Positions 34,101-46,008 of a stretch of 64,000 nucleotides of DNA are shown here, piece by piece; positions within the stretch are counted from its first letter, which is position 1; each line of letters opens with the position of its first letter. This stretch comes from Bolinopsis microptera (lineage: Eukaryota > Ctenophora > Tentaculata > Lobata > Bolinopsidae): assembly GCF_026151205.1 (NCBI RefSeq), contig NC_087079.1, positions 16,796,945 to 16,860,944 on the forward strand. Reading direction: 5' to 3'. Position numbers and translations under genes: made by a program. The notes beneath the pieces were generated by a model. That model was not told where the DNA came from and did no database searches. It worked only from the letters and a program-made list of their open reading frames with translations.

Positions 34101-37100
34101 TCTTCGAGAAATATATTCTTCAAAGGTACCAGCTTGTGAAATAATGAATTGCACTGGTTTTTAATTACTCAATACTTATTATTGAATCCTCCAAGCATCG
34201 GGCATACATCTCAAATTTGTAGAATCGCAATAGTTATGCGCTTATACTGTAAACTTGAAACTTTTATTGTTGTGAATTGAATACCAAACTCTAGACTATA
34301 TGTAATGCGTACAAAGATCGGAGTTATGGATCAATTAAATTCACCCTCATCAACAGTCAACCTCTCAGACTTAAAAATTAAACTCAATCCAAACCCTTTT
34401 ACCCATATTTCATGACAATACAAACAATGAAACGATTACATTCAACATCTCAATATCTTCCTCAGGTAGCATGGTACTAGAGAGAGTACTACTTTGAGAG
34501 CTTGACTTCTTTTTACCTTACATCTTTTAGTTTTTATAATTTTCTGATATAATTGGAGTATAAACCCTTATCTTTATTAGGTACTGAAGATGTCCGAAAA
34601 TGTTTTACCAATGATGTTATAAAGATTTTGTTGGAATTTTCAAACTCATTCGTTGTCTGACTGTGGGAACTATTGATTTTTGATAACATGGTACTAGACA
34701 TGGAGTCCACTTCAACTGTGGCCAGTATCATGGAGCGTGCGGGGATACAAGAGTATCTCAGAGTATTACTAACTGTCCTTAACTTCCTTACCTTCCTGGT
34801 TGCTGTTATTGGAAACTCCCTTGTTCTTCTAGGTAGGACACTATTTTAATGTAAAATCCGGATTGGAGTATTGTTTATGAGTCGCACTGTTGCAATGTAT
34901 TCTGTGTAAAATAAGAGCATTTTTACTTGTCGCAGTAACCGGGATAAAGATAATTTTACACAGAATACACTATTTTAATCATGTTTTTATTTTAAGTACC
35001 TTAAATGTTTCTGTCATGACAACGTTTCAAGGTTTATTAAGGTGACATTGGGGATAAGTATGATTTCTAGGGTATAGCCAGCAAGATATCAGAACCTTTA
35101 TTAATATTTGTAATCGCCGTCCTGTTCACGCAGTTTAAAAGAGAGTTAACATAACAACATTTTATTTTTTAGGTACAATTCGTCACGACCTTATAAAAAT
35201 GGACAGACCATCCCTCCTCTTCCTCCAATCAATCGCGGTATCAGACATAGTAATCGCCTTCTCCAGCTACCTCATTAAAGGCATAACCCTCGCCTTCGAC
35301 CGGTGGGTCCTAGGTGACTTCCTCTGCAGGATCTCCAAGATAATCTTCACTACAGCCTTGTTTAACGAGGCTGGTGTTATTGCAATGCTCAGTGTTTACA
35401 GGGTGTGGATGTTGAAGCGGACACCAGCCAGGAGGAATTTAATAAATGTAACGATAATAAAGATAGTGTTAACGTGTTTCTTCTTTGTTGGAGCTGTGTA
35501 TCTGACCATTCTGATGGTTTCTTTAGACGCTAAAATGTTTGTTAACCCTCACGAACACACCTGTTCATCCAAGATCTTCAGTGATTCTGAGTATAAAGTC
35601 TACGCTATCTCTACTGTTATTGTGTTTGTGTTTGTTCCCATGTTCGTTATAATCGTCTCCAATATTGTGACTATAGCTGTGTTCCTTAAGCACGACAAGA
35701 AAGCTAACCCTCGAACCAATCCGCGGAATAAATCTCGCTTGAACAACAGGAAATCCACTGTGTACTTATCAACTGAAGCTCAACCGGCTGCAGATACCAC
35801 CGAAACCACCACCACTACCACCACCACTACCAGCAGCAATAACAGCAGCATGGAATCTCACTCCGAGTACGCCAGAATAATCATCACTCTTACAGCTATC
35901 TCAACAATGTTCGTGATATCATATATCCTGATTCTTGTGAAGAATACCATGGGGCTTCTGGGGTATGATATCCCAGATTGGATCGTGGTTGCCTGGCCCT
36001 ATTTGTTGAGTATTAACGTGATGATGAACCCTGTTATTTATGCTCTGATGAACAAAAAGTTTAAGGCGTTCTTGAGAGACGTTTTTTTGGGACGTTATTA
36101 TGGTAACTCTGTAAACGCGGGTTTTACGTGATTATTGATTTTGTTATCTCGTTTGTTAACTAAACTTGTTTTATAGTTACATTATTATCAGTTTTAAATT
36201 GGATCGTTAACTTATTGCTTACAGTTTATGTTCATTAATAGGAGCCATTTCAATAATTCACAATTCATAAATTTTGTGCTTAACTGTTCGACCCATTTCA
36301 AAAATTCAAAAGCATAATTGGCCAATTCCTACAGTAATTTAAAATTTAAAACCCTCAAAAATGTTAGAGGTGTTCCAGCCTCGAGGTACCTGTCGTAGAA
36401 GTCATTCTTCTCTAGTCTCTGTTTCCGAGTCTCTATATCCTCGTTCTTTCTGGAGGATCTGAGGACACCGTAGGCGTCCAGCAACCTACAGCCGTGCAGG
36501 GCGCATGCTAACACAGCATCTCTCTTCTTCCCAGAGGTTGTACCTGTAAAATAGACGGCGTTAGTGCAGGGCGCATGCTAACACATCATCTCTCTTCTTC
36601 CCAGAGGTGGTACCTGTAAAATAGACGGCGTTAGTGCAGGGCGCATGCTAACACAGCATCTCTCTTCTTCCCAGAGGTTGTACCTGTAAAATAGACGGCG
36701 TTAGTGCAGGGCGCATGCTAACACAGCATCTCTCTTCTTCCCAGAGGTTGTACCTGTAAAATAGACGGCGTTAGTGCAGGGCGCATGCTAACACAGCATC
36801 TCTCTTCTTCCCAGAGGTTGTACCTGTAAAATAGACGGCGTTAGTGCAGGGCGCATGCTAACACAGCATCTCTCTTCTTCCCAGAGGTTGTACCTGTAAA
36901 ATAGACGGCGTTAGTGCAGGGCGCATGCTAACACAGCATCTCTCTTCTTCCCAGAGGTTGTACCTGTAAAATAGACGGCGTTAGTGCAGGGCGCATGCTA
37001 ACACAGCATCTCTCTTCTTCCCAGAGGTTGTACCTGTAAAATAGACGGCGTTAGTGCAGGGCGCATGCTAACACAGCATCTCTCTTCTTCCCAGAGGTTG

Positions 37101-40100
37101 TACCTGTAAAATAGACGGCGTTAGTGCAGGGCGCATGCTAACACAGCATCTCTCTTCTTCCCAGAGGTTGTACCTGTAAAATAGACGGCGTTAGTGCAGG
37201 GCGCATGCTAACACAGCATCTCTCTTCTTCCCAGAGGTTGTACCTGTAAAATAGACGGAGTTAGTGCAGGGCGCATGCTAACACAGCATCTCTCTTCTTC
37301 CCAGAGGTTGTACCTGTAAAATAGACGGAGTTAGTGCAGGGCGCATGCTAACACAGCATCTCTCTTCTTCCCAGAGGTTGTACCTGTAAAATAGACGGCG
37401 TTAGTGCAGGGCGCATGCTAACACAGCATCTCTCTTCTTCCCAGAGGTTGTACCTGTAAAATAGACGGCGTTAGTGCAGGGCGCATGCTAACACAGCATC
37501 TCTCTTCTTCCCAGAGGTTGTACCTGTAAAATAGACGGAGTTAGTGCAGGGCGCATGCTAACACAGCATCTCTCTTCTTCCCAGAGGTTGTACCTGTAAA
37601 ATAGACGGCGTTAGTGCAGGGCGCATGCTAACACAGCATCTCTCTTCTTCCCAGAGGTTGTACCTGTAAAATAGACGGAGTTAGTGCAGGGCGCATGCTA
37701 ACACAGCATCTCTCTTCTTCCCAGAGGTTGTACCTGTAAAATAGACGGAGTTAGTGCAGGGCGCATGCTAACACAGCATCTCTCTTCTTCCCAGAGGTTG
37801 TACCTGTAAAATAGACGGCGTTAGTGCAGGGCGCATGCTAACACAGCATCTCTCTTCTTCCCAGAGGTTGTACCTGTAAAATAGACGGAGTTAGTGCAGG
37901 GCGCATGCTAACACAGCATCTCTCTTCTTCCCAGAGGTTGTACCTGTAAAATAGACGGAGTTAGTGCAGGGCGCATGCTAACACAGCATCTCTCTTCTTC
38001 CCAGAGGTTGTACCTGTAAAATAGACGGAGTTAGTGCAGGGCGCATGCTAACACAGCATCTCTCTTCTTCCCAGAGGTTGTACCTGTAAAATAGACGGAG
38101 TTAGTGCAGGGCGCATGCTAACACAGCATCTCTCTTCTTCCCAGAGGTTGTACCTGTAAAATAGACGGCGTTAGTGCAGGGCGCATGCTAACACAGCATC
38201 TCTCTTCTTCCCAGAGGTTGTACCTGTAAAATAGACGGAGTTAGTGCAGGGCGCATGCTAACACAGCATCTCTCTTCTTCCCAGAGGTTGTACCTGTAAA
38301 ATAGACGGCGTTAGTGCAGGGCGCATGCTAACACAGCATCTCTCTTCTTCCCAGAGGTTGTACCTGTAAAATAGACGGCGTTAGTGCAGGGCGCATGCTA
38401 ACACAGCATCTCTCTTCTTCCCAGAGGTTGTACCTGTAAAATAGACGGAGTTAGTGCAGGGCGCATGCTAACACAGCATCTCTCTTCTTCCCAGAGGTTG
38501 TACCTGTAAAATAGACGGCGTTAGTGCAGGGCGCATGCTAACACAGCATCTCTCTTCTTCCCAGAGGTTGTACCTGTAAAATAGACGGCGTTAGTGCAGG
38601 GCGCATGCTAACACAGCATCTCTCTTCTTCCCAGAGGTTGTACCTGTAAAATAGACGGAGTTAGTGCAGGGCGCATGCTAACACAGCATCTCTCTTCTTC
38701 CCAGAGGTTGTACCTGTAAAATAGACGGCGTTAGTGCAGGGCGCATGCTAACACAGCATCTCTCTTCTTCCCAGAGGTTGTACCTGTAAAATAGACGGAG
38801 TTAGTGCAGGGCGCATGCTAACACAGCATCTCTCTTCTTCCCAGAGGTTGTACCTGTAAAATAGACGGCGTTAGTGCAGGGCGCATGCTAACACAGCATC
38901 TCTCTTCTTCCCAGAGGTTGTACCTGTAAAATAGACGGAGTTAGTGCAGGGCGCATGCTAACACAGCATCTCTCTTCTTCCCAGAGGTTGTACCTGTAAA
39001 ATAGACGGAGTTAGTGCAGGGCGCATGCTAACACAGCATCTCTCTTCTTCCCAGAGGTTGTACCTGTAAAATAGACGGAGTTAGTGCAGGGCGCATGCTA
39101 ACACAGCATCTCTCTTCTTCCCAGAGGTTGTACCTGTAAAATAGACGGAGTTAGTGCAGGGCGCATGCTAACACAGCATCTCTCTTCTTCCCAGAGGTTG
39201 TACCTGTAAAATAGACGGCGTTAGTGCAGGGCGCATGCTAACACAGCATCTCTCTTCTTCCCAGAGGTTGTACCTGTAAAATAGACGGAGTTAGTGCAGG
39301 GCGCATGCTAACACAGCATCTCTCTTCTTCCCAGAGGTTGTACCTGTAAAATAGACGGAGTTAGTGCAGGGCGCATGCTAACACAGCATCTCTCTTCTTC
39401 CCAGAGGTTGTACCTGTAAAATAGACGGAGTTAGTGCAGGGCGCATGCTAACACAGCATCTCTCTTCTTCCCAGAGGTTGTACCTGTAAAATAGACGGAG
39501 TTAGTGCAGGGCGCATGCTAACACAGCATCTCTCTTCTTCCCAGAGGTTGTACCTGTAAAATAGACGGAGTTAGTGCAGGGCGCATGCTAACACAGCGTC
39601 TCTCTTCTTCCCAGAGGTTGTACCTGTAAAATAGACGGAGTTAGTGCAGGGCGCATGCTAACACAGCATCTCTCTTCTTCCCAGAGGTTGTACCTGTAAA
39701 ATAGACGGCGTTAGTGCAGGGCGCATGCTAACACAGCATCTCTCTTCTTCCCAGAGGTTGTACCTGTAAAATAGACGGAGTTAGTGCAGGGCGCATGCTA
39801 ACACAGCATCTCTCTTCTTCCCAGAGGTTGTACCTGTAAAATAGACGGCGTTAGTGCAGGGCGCATGCTAACACAGCATCTCTCTTCTTCCCAGAGGTTG
39901 TACCTGTAAAATAGACGGCGTTAGTGCAGGGCGCATGCTAACACAGCATCTCTCTTCTTCCCAGAGGTTGTACCTGTAAAATAGACGGCGTTAGTGCAGG
40001 GCGCATGCTAACACAGCATCTCTCTTCTTCCCAGAGGTTGTACCTGTAAAATAGACGGCGTTAGTGCAGGGCGCATGCTAACACAGCATCTCTCTTCTTC

Positions 40101-43100
40101 CCAGAGGTTGTACCTGTAAAATAGACGGAGTTAGTGCAGGGCGCATGCTAACACAGCATCTCTCTTCTTCCCAGAGGTTGTACCTGTAAATAGACGGAGT
40201 TAGTGCAGGGCGCATGCTAACACAGCGTCTCTCTTCTTCCCAGAGGTTGTACCTGTAAAATAGACGGAGTTAGTGCAGGGCGCATGCTAACACAGCATTT
40301 TCTTTCTTCCCAGAGGTTGTACCTGTAAAATAGACGGCGTTAGTGCAGGGCGCATGCTAACACAGCATCTCTCTTCTTCCCAGAGGTTGTACCTGTAAAA
40401 TAGACGGAGTTAGTGCAGGGCGCATGCTAACACAGCATCTCTCTTCTTCCCAGAGGTTGTACCTGTAAAATAGACGGTGTTAGTGCAGGGCGCATTCTAA
40501 CACAGCATCTCTCTTCTTCCAGAGGTTGTACCTGTAAAATAGACGGCGTTAGTGCAGGGCGCATGCTAACACAGCATCTCTCTTCTTCCCAGAGGTTGTA
40601 CCTGTAAAATAGACGGAGTTAGTGCAGGGCGCATGCTAACACAGCATCTCTCTTCTTCCCAGAGGTTGTACCTGTAAAATAGACGGCGTTAGTGCAGGGC
40701 GCATGCTAACACAGCATCTCTCTTCTTCCCAGAGGTTGTACCTGTAAAATAGACGGCGTTAGTGCAGGGCGCATGCTAACACAGCATCTCTCTTCTTCCC
40801 AGAGGTTGTACCTGTAAAATAGACGGCGTTAGTGCAGGGCGCATGCTAACACAGCATCTCTCTTCTTCCCAGAGGTTGTACCTGTAAAATAGACGGAGTT
40901 AGTGCAGGGCGCATGCTAACACAGCAGCTCTCTTCTTCCCAGAGGTTGTACCTGTAAAATAGACGGAGTTAGTGCAGGGCGCATGCTAACACAGCATCTC
41001 TCTTCTTCCCAGAGGTTGTACCTGTAAAATAGACGGAGTTAGTGCAGGGCGCATGCTAACACAGCATCTCTCTTCTTCCCAGAGGTTGTACCTGTAAAAT
41101 AGACGGAGTTAGTGCAGGGCGCATGCTAACACAGCATCTCTCTTCTTCCCAGAGGTTGTACCTGTAAAATAGACGGAGTTAGTGCAGGGCGCATGCTAAC
41201 ACAGCATCTCTCTTCTTCCCAGAGGTTGTACCTGTAAAATAGACGGCGTTAGTGCAGGGCGCATGCTAACACAGCATCTCTCTTCTTCCCAGAGGTTGTA
41301 CCTGTAAAATAGACGGCGTTAGTGCAGGGCGCATGCTAACACAGCATCTCTCTTCTTCCCAGAGGTTGTACCTGTAAAATAGACGGTGTTAGTGCAGGGC
41401 GCATGCTAACACAGCATCTCTCTTCTTCCCAGAGGTTGTACCTGTAAAATAGACGGAGTTAGTGCAGGGCGCATGCTAACACAGCATCTCTCTTCTTCCC
41501 AGAGGTTGTACCTGTAAAATAGACGGAGTTAGTGCAGGGCGCATGCTAACACAGCATCTCTCTTCTTCCCAGAGGTTGTACCTGTAAAATAGACGGCGTT
41601 AGTGCAGGGCGCATGCTAACACAGCATCTCTCTTCTTCCCAGAGGTTGTACCTGTAAAATAGACGGAGTTAGTGCAGGGCGCATGCTAACACAGCATCTC
41701 TCTTCTTCCCAGAGGTTGTACCTGTAAAATAGACGGCGTTAGTGCAGGGCGCATGCTAACACAGCATCTCTCTTCTTCCCAGAGGTTGTACCTGTAAAAT
41801 AGACGGAGTTAGTGCAGGGCGCATGCTAACACAGCATCTCTCTTCTTCCCAGAGGTTGTACCTGTAAAATAGACGGCGTTAGTGCAGGGCGCATGCTAAC
41901 ACAGCATCTCTCTTCTTCCCAGAGGTTGTACCTGTAAAATAGACGGCGTTAGTGCAGGGCGCATGCTAACACAGCATCTCTCTTCTTCCCAGAGGTTGTA
42001 CCTGTAAAATAGACGGCGTTAGTGCAGGGCGCATGCTAACACAGCATCTCTCTTCTTCCCAGAGGTTGTACCTGTAAAATAGACGGCGTTAGTGCAGGGC
42101 GCATGCTAACACAGCATCTCTCTTCTTCCCAGAGGTTGTACCTGTAAAATAGACGGCGTTAGTGCAGGGCGCATGCTAACACAGCATCTCTCTTCTTCCC
42201 AGAGGTTGTACCTGTAAAATAGACGGCGTTAGTGCAGGGCGCATGCTAACACAGCATCTCTCTTCTTCCCAGAGGTTGTACCTGTTAAATAGAGGGCGTT
42301 AGTGCAGGGCGCATGCTAACACAGCATCTCTCTTCTTCCCAGAGGTTGTACCTGTAAAATAGACGGAGTTAGTGCAGGGCGCATGCTATCACAGCATCTC
42401 TCTTCTTCCCAGAGGTGGTACCTGTAAAATAGACGGAGTTAGTGCAGGGCGCATGCTAACACAGCATCTCTCTTCTTCCCAGAGGTTGTACCTGTAAAAT
42501 AGACGGCGTTAGTGCAGGGCGCATGCTAACACAGCATCTCTCTTCTTCCCAGAGGTTGTACCTGTAAAATAGACGGAGTTAGTGCAGGGCGCATGCTATC
42601 ACAGCATCTCTCTTCTTCCCAGAGGTGGTACCTGTAAAATAGACGGAGTTAGTGCAGGGCGCATGCTAACACAGCATCTCTCTTCTTCCCAGAGGTTGTA
42701 CCTGTAAAATAGACGGCGTTAGTGCAGGGCGCATGCTAACACAGCATCTCTCTTCTTCCCAGAGGTTGTACCTGTAAAATAGACGGCGTTACAACATACT
42801 ACTCTTACTATACTTACTATACAGTATACTTACTATCTGCAATGTTATCCACCGGCGCAAATATATATATCATTTACCTTTTTCGCGATGAAAATTGCTT
42901 AAATTTGACTTACTGTCATGTTGAAAGTGAAAGTGTTTCGTTTGAAAATCATCATTTTCAATACAGACATGAAGTTGAAACTCAATTATATACATACCTT
43001 CAGCATAAACAGGATTAGGGGTATCAATGGGGAGTTCCACTTTGCAGATGTACTGGTGATGTTTGCCGACTCCTTTCTCCGTTACAACGTACTCTAATTC

Positions 43101-45641
43101 AACTCCTTCCCGCTCGAAAAACCCGCGCAGAGTTTTTTTAGGATCCTTGAAGTCTGCTGGACGGGACATTAACGTCAAGTCCAGCTTCAGCTCTCCATCT
43201 CTTCCTCTGGCGCGTCTTCTCTGAAGAAAGGGAAAATATCATAAATTAAATTATATACTAAGTCGTACTCATCAATTTAAAAGGTGGAAACTTTTGGCAT
43301 TTTTTATGATTACAATCTGCCTTTTGCTTAGAAAACCCCGCCAGAGTGTAAATCACAATGCAATATGTTATTCTTGATGGTACACGTACCCTCTAGGTTG
43401 ACATGTACTGAAGACAGGGGTTATTTCTCGCGAACTTAACTTGTCGAACTAGAGTACGTGTCTAACTAGAGTACGTGAAATTAAATCATTCTTAAGTCAA
43501 GAAATGAGGTATTTATATCCCGCTCATATGATTAACCAACAACACAGGGAAGGTGGTTAACCATGTCAGAGCGGCTGACTGTGAGTGATGTGAGCAAATA
43601 TGTAAATCTGAACAAATGTGCACCTGCACCCTGGAAACTGTTGTAGAGACAAATTCTAACCTGAAGCCCCAGCTGACACCCCCTTCAGTTTCTTTCTCAG
43701 CTGAAAGATCTATATCTGTCTCCCGTGATTTCAGCATGTTCAACATTATTTCTGCTTCTTCAGATGCTAAGATTCCTGAGGCATTGATCTTCAATACCAA
43801 AAAATATAAATATACATATAAACGGCAAAGATATAATTAACATAGCAGGGTTTTGGGAGTGAAGAGAGGGATGGAGATCAGGGACAAAGGGATTTCGCGA
43901 TTATTTTGTCCAAAAATCGCAATACCACGATTTTTAACAGACTATACATTAAACTATACATAAAATTCGTCGCAAATAATGGGAAAAATCGCGATTCCGT
44001 ACATGCGATTTCCTTTTGTCCCTGATGGAGATTATCTACCTAATTTGTTGATCTTGTTTTCTACTGAAGCGTCCTTAATGTCCGCTGGTTCTGGCACCAT
44101 ATCCTCTTCATCTTCAAACGCTTCTTCCAATGGTCCCTGGAAACGATTACTTCTAGTGAACATCAACTGAGATCATGTCAGGACACAGGAACGTATCTCT
44201 GTACATAACAGTGACTTCAGTTTTTGTTCTTGTGTACAATTATGACGGTTCACGATAGTGGGCATATAATTTAATTTTAATCCTGTGTAATCCTAATAAT
44301 TCCTAATCCTATTCTTAAACTGTATACCTTACTCGGGAATATTATAGCGGGTTAATTTATGACTGGGAAAATTAATGACCGGGAAAAATATGGCAGAATT
44401 TTCCAAAACCCACCACTTTATCCCAGTCATAATATTCCCGAGTAAGGTAGCTGGAATAACGTACCTTTACAATGTAGAGGCGGGTACTGGCACCAAACTT
44501 GATAACATATCCGGTCTTCATCATGTAGTAGGTCCGGGCTGAGATCTTCACCTTGTTTATTGTAGTGCCGTAGCTGCTCCCTAGATCGTACAAGAACACT
44601 GCTCCCGCCGTCTCTCCCTCTGAATCATTTATTATTCTAATAATAACAGATAGTAATGATTGATTGATTGAAAGCCCCTCGTTAGGGAGTCGTCTCTAAT
44701 GGACTAATTTATTGATTACAATCATAATAAGTTAAAAATAAAGACCCCAATGGGCACTCCTGAAAACATAACCACTAGAAAATATATCAAAACTAAATAT
44801 AAAAAATAAACTGACGACAAATGTGATAAAATCGCAACAAACTGCAAATAATGGAAAATACGTCAAGCAAATTTTTTTTCAAATCACGTTTACAAATGGG
44901 TTTGAGATTGAATTTCAAAATTAATTTCACTGTAAACTAATTACTTAACTACCACTAACCGGCAGGTTTGTGTTGGAAGACAGCATGATATCTGGAGATG
45001 GAGGGGTGAAGACAGGGAACATCACAGGATGGCAATCTGCCAACTGTCACAAAGCACGACTCACTGATGTCCACCTAGAGGAGGTATAAAGATTTAGCTT
45101 AAGAAACTTCTGAGGACGTTTTTAAGGTTTGTTCGTGTTTCATTAGGAGCTACGACTGGTGAGCATTCATTTCAGAAAGTAAATGTAAACATCAAAGCAG
45201 AGAACTAACTTCCTCAAGGATCTTCCCGCTCTTCAGGACTTCCAACGTATAAGGAAACGCGGCGGGACCACTCCACTTCGGCTCCTTATACTGTAAAACT
45301 GCTACTTCCGGCTCTACTTTACGTTTTTCCTCAACTTTAGGTGGGTTTTCAGGTTTAGACTCCGCAGCTTGATCAGCAGGTTTGGCTAACTTGTCAGGAG
45401 CTTTGAGGTCGCTTGCATCATCAGCATCGGTACAAGGTTTAGTGGTCAGATTTTGGGGTGATTTGTCATCAACTTTTGGATCAGGTACTGGTCCTTTCTT
45501 CGCACTGCCAGTTACTTTGACATCGAGCTTTATTTTTGTGCTCCCATCATTCAAACTTTCCTTTTTAGGCTCTTCGTTTTTAGCATCGCCTTTCTTTGTA
45601 GGCCTCAAAGCTTTTGGTAGAGCAAAACTTCCGCCATCCAT
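25199..45641 (-). CDS. SLC4A1AP: Kanadaptin (SLC4A1-adaptor protein), FHA-domain protein
   Basis: Eleven exons join in phase, encoding about 739 residues: 45641-45210, 45074-44960, 44619-44465, 44136-44040, 43775-43661, 43218-42998, 36543-36390, 29395-29263, 28705-28579, 26652-26552 and 25768-25199. A low-complexity N-terminus leads to [12 protein letters not shown]. The FHA domain follows ([20 protein letters not shown], then [12 protein letters not shown]). Then come [19 protein letters not shown] and SGKKRDAV (dsRBD-like), [24 protein letters not shown], and the family's conserved C-terminus [19 protein letters not shown]. Family members are nuclear/RNA-associated and named for binding the kidney anion exchanger. 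The gene covers 20 kb because its introns hold a 6-kb array, a GTTGTTGTGGT repeat, several MITEs and an opposite-strand GPCR gene. Exon 6 uses an AG two bases past a first CAG to keep frame. Confidence 0.93.
26655..28436. repeat. GTTGTTGTGGT-type minisatellite in kanadaptin intron 9
   Basis: About 1.8 kb of GTTGTTGTGGTG variants, interspersed with GTTGTAGTGGT, GTTGATGTGGT and GTTATTGTGG. The composition gives long open frames in several phases, which are not genes. On the transcribed minus strand the repeat (CCACAACAACA...) runs to the acceptor of exon 10: ACCACCAG then coding. Confidence 0.97.
29111..29259. mobile_element. hAT-like MITE, copy 2, inserted at the kanadaptin exon 8 donor
   Basis: It has the same sequence family as copy 1 (TAGGGACAAAAGAAAATCGC at left, CGATTTCCTTTTGTCCCTG at right). 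The flanks TACCTGAC and TACCTGAT form an 8-bp target duplication with one mismatch. The right flank contains the exon 8 end and donor (minus strand ATCAG|GTA). Insertion therefore duplicated the splice donor. Confidence 0.9.
29746..30041. repeat. Four tandem copies of about 74 bp
   Basis: The unit contains GTGCCATTATCAGCTAAAGTG and ends TTTTTTCCGTTTCAGATTCAAATTATCGTC. On the + strand each copy carries a pyrimidine tract followed by CAG, like a 3' splice site. No + strand gene is recognised here; it lies in kanadaptin intron 7. Confidence 0.9.
30509..30999. repeat. 19-bp minisatellite, about 26 copies
   Basis: The unit is CACCAGGACTGAGGACAGG with a few variants (AACCAGG, GAGGAGAGG, CAGTACTG). 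Nineteen is not a multiple of three. Three units make a stop-free 19-codon cycle, so the long minus-strand open frames are a by-product of the repeat. Confidence 0.97.
31188..31303. mobile_element. MITE with AGGGTGGGCYATAAGTCAGTG ends
   Basis: The left arm AGGGTGGGCTATAAGTCAGT and the inverse of the right arm AGGGTGGGCCATAAGTCAGT form about 36-bp inverted repeats, both continuing to CGTTTGGGC. The core is about 45 bp. Tc1/mariner-like by TIR style. No ORF. Confidence 0.8.
31405..31712. repeat. 21-bp minisatellite, about 14 copies
   Basis: The unit is CTAGGATATGGTCTACTAGTG, with related CTAGTGCAGTGTTT motifs downstream. The unit length is a multiple of three and stop-free, so the plus-strand open frame is a repeat artefact. 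Confidence 0.96.
32434..32580. mobile_element. pogo/Tigger-like MITE
   Basis: Ends TATACAATAAAACCCCGATT and the exact inverse at 32558-32580 are bounded by TA. An internal CCGCGGTAAATCGGGGTT repeats the right end. The style (ATAAAACCCCGATTTA) matches pogo-type termini. Non-coding. Confidence 0.8.
33339..33486. mobile_element. MITE built from CACTATATAGTG palindromes
   Basis: Inverted ends GCACTATATAGTGACAACAC each contain two 12-bp CACTATATAGTG palindromes. The core has diverged copies. The flanks both carry TCCCCCACACTGCCAGTG, at about 33310-33327 and 33501-33518, which may be an older duplication. Confidence 0.75.
34688..36131 (+). CDS. Rhodopsin-class (class A) GPCR nested in kanadaptin intron 7
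   Basis: Exon 1 is 34688-34832 and exon 2 is 35173-36131, joined in phase (CTAG|GTAGGA; TTTTTTAG|GTACAA), about 367 residues. A second in-frame ATG is at 34700. TM1 has [13 protein letters not shown]2 [10 protein letters not shown] (diverged LxxxD), and TM3 starts after Cys in FLCRISK. The E/DRY position reads VYR (MLSVYRVW), so the acidic residue is missing. TM6 lacks the usual CWxP. TM7 has [13 protein letters not shown], an intact NPxxY. An ECL2 cysteine is in EHTCSS. ICL3 has a Thr-rich stretch. The ligand is unknown. It is transcribed opposite to its host gene. Confidence 0.85.
36541..42790. repeat. SLC4A1AP: 70-bp tandem array carrying the kanadaptin exon 7 splice acceptor, about 89 copies
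   Basis: On the minus strand each unit holds GCCGTCTATTTTACAG|GTAC, then about 49 bases of exon 7 coding sequence to GCGCCCTGCAC, then restarts. The copy nearest 36543 continues into the full exon. Most variation is one position (GACGGCG/GACGGAG), in irregular runs. A few copies carry single-base changes or indels (about 40190, 40300, 40510, 42290). Confidence 0.98.
43879..44024. mobile_element. hAT-like MITE, copy 3
   Basis: CAGGGACAAAGGGATTTCGC at left, inverse CAGGGACAAAAGGAAATCGC at right, and an exact 8-bp flanking duplication ATGGAGAT. It lies in kanadaptin intron 4, ending about 10 bp downstream of the exon 4 end (donor GTAGAT). Confidence 0.93.
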
Positions 45642-46008
45642 AGGCTAAGGGGATTTTACATGGTGTTATAAATTACAAACGTACCGAAATTCTCCAATTA
45701 AATACATTCGGCATTTCATTAATTGAAAGTCACTTAGACAAACAATTATGAAATATCAATCACCCAATGAAAATCGTGATCAGCATCTGAATTTAATAAT
45801 AAGCTTACGAAGTGATTTGCAAGATAAAAATCCCCAGATTTAAAATTGTGGCAAATTTTAGTTGTCGTAAAACACTTGCCGGGCCGAGGATCACATAAAA
45901 AGGGTCACTAAAAATTCGGCAATTTATGTTAATACAAATCCCAAGCAAAGAATTTAACATCACAATCATTTACAAACAACAATACAAAACTCACAAATTA
46001 CGAAAATG

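Noticed and set aside
36541-42790. CRISPR-like regular repeats
   Set aside because: The units are contiguous with no variable spacers, and carry eukaryotic splice-site and exon sequence; this is a minisatellite.
36541-42790. Centromeric or satellite block
   Set aside because: The array is confined to one intron and its unit derives from the adjoining exon.
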